Shown: positions 57,195-64,000 of the stretch, one piece after another
How the letters are laid out: every line of letters begins with the position of its first letter
How positions within the stretch are numbered: position 1 is the stretch's first letter
NCBI GenBank assembly: GCA_021234155.1
Contig: JAJEKV010000025.1
Location: 6,243,310 to 6,307,309, forward strand
Length of the DNA stretch: 64,000 bases
Reading direction: 5' to 3'
Origin: Isoetes taiwanensis
Taxonomy: Eukaryota > Streptophyta > Lycopodiopsida > Isoetales > Isoetaceae
The notes under the pieces: model-generated
What the model saw: only the letters and a program-made list of their open reading frames with translations
Databases searched by the model: none
Told to the model about the DNA's origin: nothing
Translations under genes and position numbers: made by a program

Positions 57195-60100
57195 TCACAA
57201 AGCATCTTTGCCTTTTGCTGCTTTTGCTTTTGATTTCTTATTTCCTTTCAGTTCATTTCCTTTAGACTCTAAAACTTCTTGAGCATAAATGGATGTGCTT
57301 TGATGCAAGCTATCCATAATATGATCTTCCACAATGTCAGGGAGCTGAAACAGGTTGTTCCTCAATCTGGTCATATCAAAATTAACAGCCAAAACCAAAT
57401 GGTACCTTTACCTCGGCTCATGTTCTTTCCTTAATTCAACAAGCTACCATTAATTAACTTGTAATATTTTCCAGTAACAACTACTTCATTCCTACCAAAC
57501 TTTTGCCCCCAAGGATCCTTGTATGCTTTCTCTATAACATGCTTTGTTCTAGTGCATTTTAAAATATAAAAGTCTACTTTTTCTTTGTTGTTAGGCTCAA
57601 CATTGACAGAAAAGTTATCTCCAACAGCAATGATATATGATTTCCACTCATGATCTCCTTCAAAAACAGGGCCTTCAACAACTTCCTCAACATAGCCAGC
57701 ACCCATAGGTTTTAATTCAGAGTATGACCACGTACCTATTCTAGCAATGTAGGGACACTTTGCATATTTCCCTAACCAGCAATTATGACAGAAACATGTG
57801 AAGTTCATATGTGCCACTTGAGTCGGGTCAGTTCTTTGAGTAGGCCTGATGGAATGAAATTTGCTAGAGCCAGATAGAGTTGCACAATCATACCTTTCAC
57901 TTCTATCAACATCTCCTATGCCAACTTCCCAAAAATATCTGTCAAACACAAGCATTCACAAGCTCAGCAAATTGGAATGTATAAAAATGCAGTAGTTCAA
58001 CAGCACACCTGTATCTGTCCTTGCCTTCCATTGTCATGTTGTCACTGAAATGTTTTTTTGCAAAAAACCACTACATCATGTGCATTTCTAAGTGGCACAG
58101 AATTTCGTTTTAATATCTCACGAGTTAGGGCTCTCTTAATCACAGCTCCAGCACCATCATGTTCAACTGTTTCTCTACCAGATTAGTGCTGGAAATGAAC
58201 ATTAACTCTAGGTGCTTGAAAGTTACCTTTCCCATGATATGAAGCAAAATAATTCCAAGTTATTGGGATGCCACTAGTTTGATAATTTCTTCCTAGAAAG
58301 TAAAATGTTCTACTTCCTTTCCACTGGCTAGAACATCCATCAGACCAAACAATATGTCTGTTGTACTTGATTTGTTTGCTGGACAAAAATGCTGCATGAC
58401 TGTTCAAACAATGTTGCATAAACAAAGTGTCATGTTCCCTGTCATCTGAAATGTAGGAGTTTCTTTGATGATTCTTCTCTCATCTTCATCCAATTTAGGG
58501 TATCACTTTTGGTGGCAATGCAAGAATTCATTAATTAGAGAAATTTGGAATTCTCGTTTGACTTGAAATAGGTTGCAGTGCCCATATAAATCGCTAAAAG
58601 TCGTCTATGCAGACCTCATTAATCAAGAAAAAACATGCACAAATGGTTGGACAAATCGCCATAGCGTTCTTTTTTATCATTAAAGACTAATATACGAATT
58701 TTTCAAAGCCATTTTATAAAACATGGTATAACAATTGTGACAAATTTTATACATGGTGGGCTCATAAAAGATGCATGCTGCGATCTATTGAAACTAAAAT
58801 GGAGAACATATTCGCACTCTAAAAGGCAAATTAACTTGCTTATTTTTTGCTAATATTAATTACCAATACAAATATCTGACCTTTAAAAAAAAGCATATTT
58901 ATGCTCAAAATAATCATTTGTAGGGATTTTGGTGAGCACATCCATATCTCTGCAATATCTCTGCAATCTTTTTTCTTGCTCATATAAATGCGCCATGGCG
59001 ATTCCATGGAGCTAAATTCAACATAAAAAAAGTTCTTTGCATATTCAGGTACATCTTGCTATAAAAATTTGAGTTCTGAAAATCTTTGTTAAAAGTCCGC
59101 GAGATGTAGCGGAGAGATTTTCTTGAGAAAAAATCATACTACTGAGAACCCGTTGTTGAAGGGCAGGAGATGTAGAAAGATATTTCCATCATGATAAGCA
59201 TGTGTGTTTCTTCTTTCTTTAGTCCGCAATATACATATCAAGAATAATCATGATAGAATAAGCATAATAAGCATATGCGCAATAATCATGATAAGCATGA
59301 ATGTTATGTTTTAGGGAATAATAACTTAATTATCATCTTCTGAGAAGAGAAACCATAAGAAGCGGTGATTACGGAGCGAGGGGCAGTCAAAGTCAAAATC
59401 AAGCATGGATTACGGGCGCGGGGTCTGAGACCCGGCAAAATCTCAAGCAACCGGCAAAATCCAACAGGGTTCAAAATCCGGCAAAATCAAACATGGTTCA
59501 TTGCGGGAGCCTGATTTTCGGTAGAAACATTGGTGGCAGCCATAGCTAGGGATCGAACGAATGGAATAGCAAAACCCGGCTCGAATTAGGCGATAATTTC
59601 TTGGCGCAATGCTGAGGCCGGGCCGAGAAATGCAAAAGTGTAAAAAGCACAGTGCGATTGCGGATTGATATTGTTTATTTCGACAAAATCAAACCACGGT
59701 TAAAAAGCGGCACATAGGAAGCCATCTATGCCATATTGATGAATCCGTCTATGCCATCTATGCTGAATCTGCCCATGACATCTTTCTCCATTTCAATCTA
59801 TGCCCTTAGAAGCATCTGCAGTCTGCTTAGAGCCTTAATAACTCGAAATCCGCAGCGCCTCTGTCTACTTCAAAAATAACCACCCTAAAGAACTCGAGGA
59901 AAGAGCTGCGGTCTAGGGCGAAGCTTCTGACTATGGCGTCCAGAGCTATATAGCAAGGTTGGACCTTCTTATGGCGACTTTCGACACCGGCACTTGGATC
60001 TTGGACCTCCGGCTATGGCAAGACCTGTCTATGGTGCTTGAAGCTTGGAGTTCGGTGATGCTCGTCGATAAGCTTGGCGAGGCGGTTGCGGAGGAAATAA

Positions 60101-61489
60101 ATTCTCTTTATTGTTCAAATTTTAAATTATCCGCCCTAACTTGGGCCGGGGCACAATTTAATGCAGCATAACGACTTTTTGGTTGTGGTGGGCCTTTAGG
60201 GCTGTGCTATAAATTCTCAAAATTCGTTTTTTTTCTCTAACTAATGAAACGTTGCTTGGCATGTCTGTATGTTATATGCACTAAAATTGTGCACTGATCA
60301 TTCCTCCAATCACGACTTTGATTCCTTCAATCTTGACTTTTTTCAAAATTTCTTTTGGAAATGTTTCCAAACACTCCTTGAATTGCTGGCTCCATCTACC
60401 CTCATAGTTGTGTGGAATGAATTCTTTTCGACACATTTAAAGCGTGCGGAAAATTTCGGCACTTGTGGTCTTGTAAACCGGTTTAGTGGTGGTTTTTTTT
60501 TCCCGGCTTATAACCTCCTTTGGCATCGGGTTCTTCTCTGATTCATATATCTACAACAAATCTGAAATTAAAAATAAAGCTACGATAATGAAGCATAAAA
60601 AGCGGCAACAATCTTAGTACCTTGTCATATGTCTTCCACTCCACCTTCACACCATTTTGAAATTCTCTTTTTTGGACATGTTGGTAGCTTGCTAGGTCCA
60701 CACTTTTTACACTTGGGGTTAGGCGGTCATGTGCATACCATTCTTCACTTTCATCTCTTGGACAAACAAAGAGACCTCCAAAACTCACTTGTTGAAGCAT
60801 AGATGCTCTTCCTTGCCATGCATGTTGGTCTAGGACCACAAACTTCCTGCGATGCATTTACAATTTGGACCATGAATTTTTTCATCATGTCTTACTTTGT
60901 TAATTGCAAGTCGAATAAAATCTGCTCTCATATGATACACACAACAGCATGTCTCTCTGTCCTTTACTTTCCTAACATAAGGGGGTTTCAAGGCATGAAA
61001 AACTGAGAAAGAAACCTCAAACTTAGGATACTCCCTTAAAGCTTATTTGGTAAAATGAAACACTGCAATATGACACACAAAGTAGAATTGACACCATTGA
61101 ATGAATTACGTTGCCCACTGAATCGATTACATTACATCAGTCAGCAATTTAAAACAAAAAAAAAATCAGCAATTTAATAGCAGAAGCATTTAACAAGGAC
61201 TACCTTGTCTTTCATCTTCATGATGGAATTCTTGATCTGAATTTTCGACTTTATATGTAGTTTCTTCATTCCTTGTGAAATCCACCGAATCAGATGAAAT
61301 GTGAGTGCCAGCTTCGATTTGTGTAGGTGATTCTTCGAGGTAATTTTCTGCAAATTGTGAACAACACTCCAGAAATCGTTTGGAATTGTTGACGAGCTCT
61401 TGTATGCCCGCCAGCATTCTCCGGGCATCAAATTGCACACAATGCTTGGACACAGAAGCAAGGAATTCATCTCTCGACTCAAGAACCAT
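57195..61489 (-). pseudogene. Multi-exon TE-like protein with RETCCC, WSDGC and HDGAGA motifs
   Basis: Minus-strand pieces in order suggest one gene. 61,489-61,204: MVLESRDEFLASVSKHCVQF..., ending at a GTAGTC donor. 61,024-60,833: EYPKFEVSFSVFHALKPPYV, 'VKDRETCCCVYHMRADFIRL' and GPNCKC (metal-binding-like). 60,800-60,621: CPRDESEEWY and NGVKVEWKTYDK, with donor GTACTA. 58,600-58,227: FQVKREFQISLINEF, SYISDDREHDTLFMQHC, IVWSDGCSSQWKG, ITWNYFASYHGK. Then a 60-bp intron (58,226-58,167), EHDGAGAVIKRALTREILKR, and a 70-bp intron (58,008-57,939). 57,938-57,431: YFWEVGIGDVDRSERYDC, FTCFCHNCW, DFYILKCTRTKHV. A Lys-rich tail may follow at 57,377-57,195. I recall similar uncharacterised, often multicopy proteins from other land plants, probably transposon-borne. 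Lesions: TGA at 58,503-58,505, frame changes near 58,465 and 58,066-58,074, and TAG at 60,830-60,832 unless spliced out. Confidence 0.55.
58630..60540. other. Intron-like or inserted DNA inside the minus-strand gene
   Basis: No coding similarity to the gene's domains. GC is higher at 59,370-60,170. CCGGCAAAATC recurs four times at 59,431-59,490. If the flanking exons belong to one gene, this 1.9-kb segment is an intron or an insertion in one. A plus-strand frame at 59,959-60,171 (70 codons) has no motif. Confidence 0.4.
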
Positions 61490-61589
61490 AGTTGTGCTTC
61501 AAGAAATCTTTGAAAGCTTGACATAATTCTGAAGGTCGCGACATTTGAATTGGGCGGAAATTGCAATTCGTGGAGATTGCAAACTAAAA

Positions 61590-62630
61590 TTTTAGGATCG
61601 ATGACTTGGCAAAAATAGCGGGAATGATGGATCTTGACTCCCGCTCAAAGGCTGGCTATGGCCCGGGTGAAGTGCTAATGAAGCGTGAAGAGGCCGTCGA
61701 AAAAAAAAATTTGATGGCCCAGTATCGGCCACCTTACCCGACACCAATGTCGCGACATGATTTTTTGAGTAGGTACAAAAAAAAGCATCCTCATACATCA
61801 AAAGAGATAACAACATCAATAAGGATGAATCCTACCCAGACTCAGACTTTTGGGGATAGACTGACGGCTTGGTCCTCCAGAGGTCATTGCAGACAGAATT
61901 CATGGCAAATGGATTTTGGCTGGCAAAGGAACATGGCTGTTGAGTAATCCACTCCATCCGCCCCTCCTGTGCATACTTTGCAGATAGGCTGATAAGTCTT
62001 GGGGCCGGACCGTAGTTTGCCGAGGGCATAGCCAAAGGGGCTACTCCTGGGTTGCATCTCCCCAGTCCCGATGAGGCAGAAGGAGATCACTCTCTCCCCC
62101 AGAGGATTCATGCCAATAGTAGGCGAGCTAGAGAGCCACTGCTCGTATACGACTTCAACCCCATTGAAGGTGGCCTCACTGCCCAAGAGGTATCGATCTC
62201 ATACGAGAGCCACAGGCAGTGCATAAGGTATTAGGCCTAGCCCACAGCGTTCCCCGGTAGATGTTACACACCATAGGGATCAACTACTACTGGACAAGTC
62301 CTCCTTGTCAGCCGGTCTGGCCCCGTCACCCACAGCGCAGGCGGGCTCTTATGCACAGGTCGCAATTAATTGGGAATTAATAAGATTGTTCTAGAATCAT
62401 CTTCTAAGAAGGCTCTGGGTCTCTACCCCTCTTCCCAATACACAAGAAGTGCGAAATAGAGATAACATTCATCATATCATAACAGAATGAATTGAAATAA
62501 CAGAATTCACATATCTAATCTAGCTAATCTAATCAACATGATTAGGGTTCATTCATTAGTCCAGGTTACAGGTATGAGTTCTTGGGTTCTAGAGATCATC
62601 TAGGACTAAGGACAGATACTAATCCAGCTT
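61590..62630. other. No gene recognised
   Basis: Relatively GC-rich at 61,600-62,360, with overlapping frames of 100-113 codons on both strands. The 61,606-61,947 plus frame has a Lys-rich middle, and the 61,884-62,186 minus frame has a Cys pair. None is family-like. It may be old retroelement DNA or the upstream region of the minus-strand gene. Confidence 0.35.
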
Positions 62631-62635
62631 AAGAA

Positions 62636-63236
62636 CATGGAATAAATTACTAATCGCATATTTCTTATTAGCCAGAATGACTTTAGCTAAACTTGCTCGA
62701 TATTAATCCCAAAACTTTCTGTGGTTTAGCTAAACTCTACGCATTTTTCCTCTCATACTTTCTAGCATTTAGCTAAACTAACCCAAACATCAACCCAAAA
62801 ATTTTTATGGTGTGGCCAACATAAAATATTAAGCCAAATTACTATGCTTTTTTTCAATATATTCCATTTATTTTGGTCATTTTCTTTGTGAAAACATTCT
62901 AAAATAATGCTAACTAGCAAAGTCTAGGACTCAAATTAATTCATAATGCTAGAAACTAAACTACTAATCATATATTTCATATGAACTAGAATGATGTTAG
63001 CTAAATTGGCCTGAAATTCATTCTAAAAGTTTCTATGGTTTAGCTAAACAATACAAAATTTCACTCTCTTACTTTCTAATGTTTGGCTAAAGATTGGTGC
63101 AGTCCCGAAAAAAGTTAAGCTAAAATTATTTTTTTTTCCCAATTTTTTCCATTTACTTTAGCCAAATTTTTTTGAAAATGTGCTAAGAAATCATCAAATA
63201 GCTAAATTTAGCCCTTAAATTATTCCATGCTTAAGA
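62636..63236 (+). repeat. Two-copy tandem duplication, unit about 310 bp
   Basis: Copy 1 at about 62,636-62,947 and copy 2 at about 62,948-63,236 share a run of blocks in the same order. These are ACTAATC-CATATTTC-TAT, AGAATGA-TTTAGCTAAA, TTTCT-TGGTTTAGCTAAAC and ACTTTCTA-C/GTTTAGCTAAA, then a T-rich run and TTCCATTTA-TTTGG/AGCC. Identity is moderate. TAGCTAAA recurs several times in each unit. Confidence 0.75.
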
Positions 63237-63587
63237 ACAGCCGTAAAGCTTGCATTGATTGGCAGAATCGACACTAACCAGATCCTTGGGTGCCTCCAAT
63301 GCCTTGGAACTCGTCCATGCCGCTGAAACGGATGCAAACGGATGAAGATCTTGGAATCATCGGGCACAATGACCTTCACTGTTGCTGCAAGACTGGATTA
63401 TGCCCTGCATTGCTCCAAACGCTCCTCTTATCGCTCACCGTCACCCCTAGAACCCAAAAGGTGGCTTTTAGGGTTCTTGCCCCTTTTCCCTTACACTTTA
63501 GGGGTAGTATTTTTTTGGCCCACTTGGCTCCTTACGGAACTGCCATATGACAGTTATGGATTATATTCACATATTATATTAACATGT

Positions 63588-63775
63588 GCAATATAATGGT
63601 CAATAATAATTGCATGAGTCATAAATACAATGTTATTGGATTTATGGCATCATGAGCAACTCACATGTTAACTGGCTCATGAGTTATATTATACTATCAC
63701 GTATAATATAATGGTTCCTAATGGTTGCATGGAATAAATACATGTCAATGCATTTATATGTCCATGGAGCAAGCC
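63588..63775 (+). repeat. Two-copy imperfect repeat, period about 118 bp
   Basis: TAATATAATGGT...TTGCATG...ATAAATACA...TTTATGG(C)...CATG(G)AGCAA appears at about 63,588-63,660 and again at about 63,706-63,775. The surrounding sequence to 63,900 is rich in ATATTA and GACATGT palindromes. Confidence 0.65.
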
Positions 63776-64000
63776 CTTACAATATATTAACATGCTAGCT
63801 ATCTAGCTGGCATGCATGTGTAGTATATTGACATATCCTACGCTTGACATGTCAATCTGCTTGACATGTACTGTGATATGGCAGTATAATATAGGTATTT
63901 ATATCGTGTAATATACTGGAACGTCACAACTGGCATGCCTTTCAAGGCTAACTACCTACTGGTTCTGAATTCTCGACTTGCCCCTTGACTTATTTGCTCT

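Overview
The window looks like nuclear DNA from a land plant with a large, repeat-rich genome. The evidence is two dirigent-protein genes, a spliced mitochondrial pyruvate carrier gene of plant type, a plant receptor-like kinase relic, and plant-type Helitron, copia, gag-bearing LTR and MULE debris in AT-rich sequence. The protein family at 57-61.5 kb is one I associate from memory with non-flowering land plants, so a gymnosperm, fern or lycophyte is my tentative guess. The sequence alone does not settle it. Most of the window is non-coding or decayed.

Layout. 0-5.4 kb: unassigned DNA, a broken Helitron helicase (about 2.2-3.0 kb) and a cluster of tRNA-like short repeats (3.65-4.2 kb). 5.4-7.7 kb: arm A of a large inverted duplication, carrying an intact intronless dirigent gene with a signal peptide. 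7.7-24.1 kb: spacer with a receptor-like kinase pseudogene (13.25-14.3 kb, minus), a GATGCATATTCA minisatellite (15.4-15.8 kb) and long stretches without recognisable genes. 24.1-28.85 kb: arm B, carrying the second dirigent gene (minus, convergent with the first). A 2,657-bp inverted-repeat transposon interrupts its 3' flank. The arm B gene has lost its signal-peptide exon region and gained a new in-frame ATG exactly at the deletion junction. 29-45 kb: mostly repeats, including two copies of an inverted-repeat element, a GC-richer copia integrase relic (39.6-40.1 kb, minus), a 37-T tract and a MULE transposase relic (43.7-44.0 kb, minus). 45.3-47.5 kb: two LTR-retrotransposon leader/gag relics, each with a tRNA-Met-type primer binding site. 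51.3-53.4 kb: an intact four-exon MPC1 gene (plus). 55.5-56.0 kb: three phase-compatible exon-like blocks of unknown function. 56.6-57.05 kb: an AT-rich minisatellite with higher-order structure. 57.2-61.5 kb (minus): a multi-exon gene or pseudogene with a cysteine-rich RETCCCVYH segment, a WSDGC segment and an HGK/HDGAGA segment. This is the least conventional coding system here. 61.6-64 kb: mostly tandemly duplicated non-coding DNA.

Functionally only three loci look like host genes with open frames: dirigent A (secreted, phenoxy-radical coupling family), dirigent B (same fold, predicted non-secreted) and MPC1 (mitochondrial inner-membrane pyruvate import). They are not an operon or pathway unit. 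The clearest story is the dirigent pair: inverted duplication with promoter included, then independent changes in each arm (promoter repeat triplication in A; transposon insertion and signal-peptide deletion in B).
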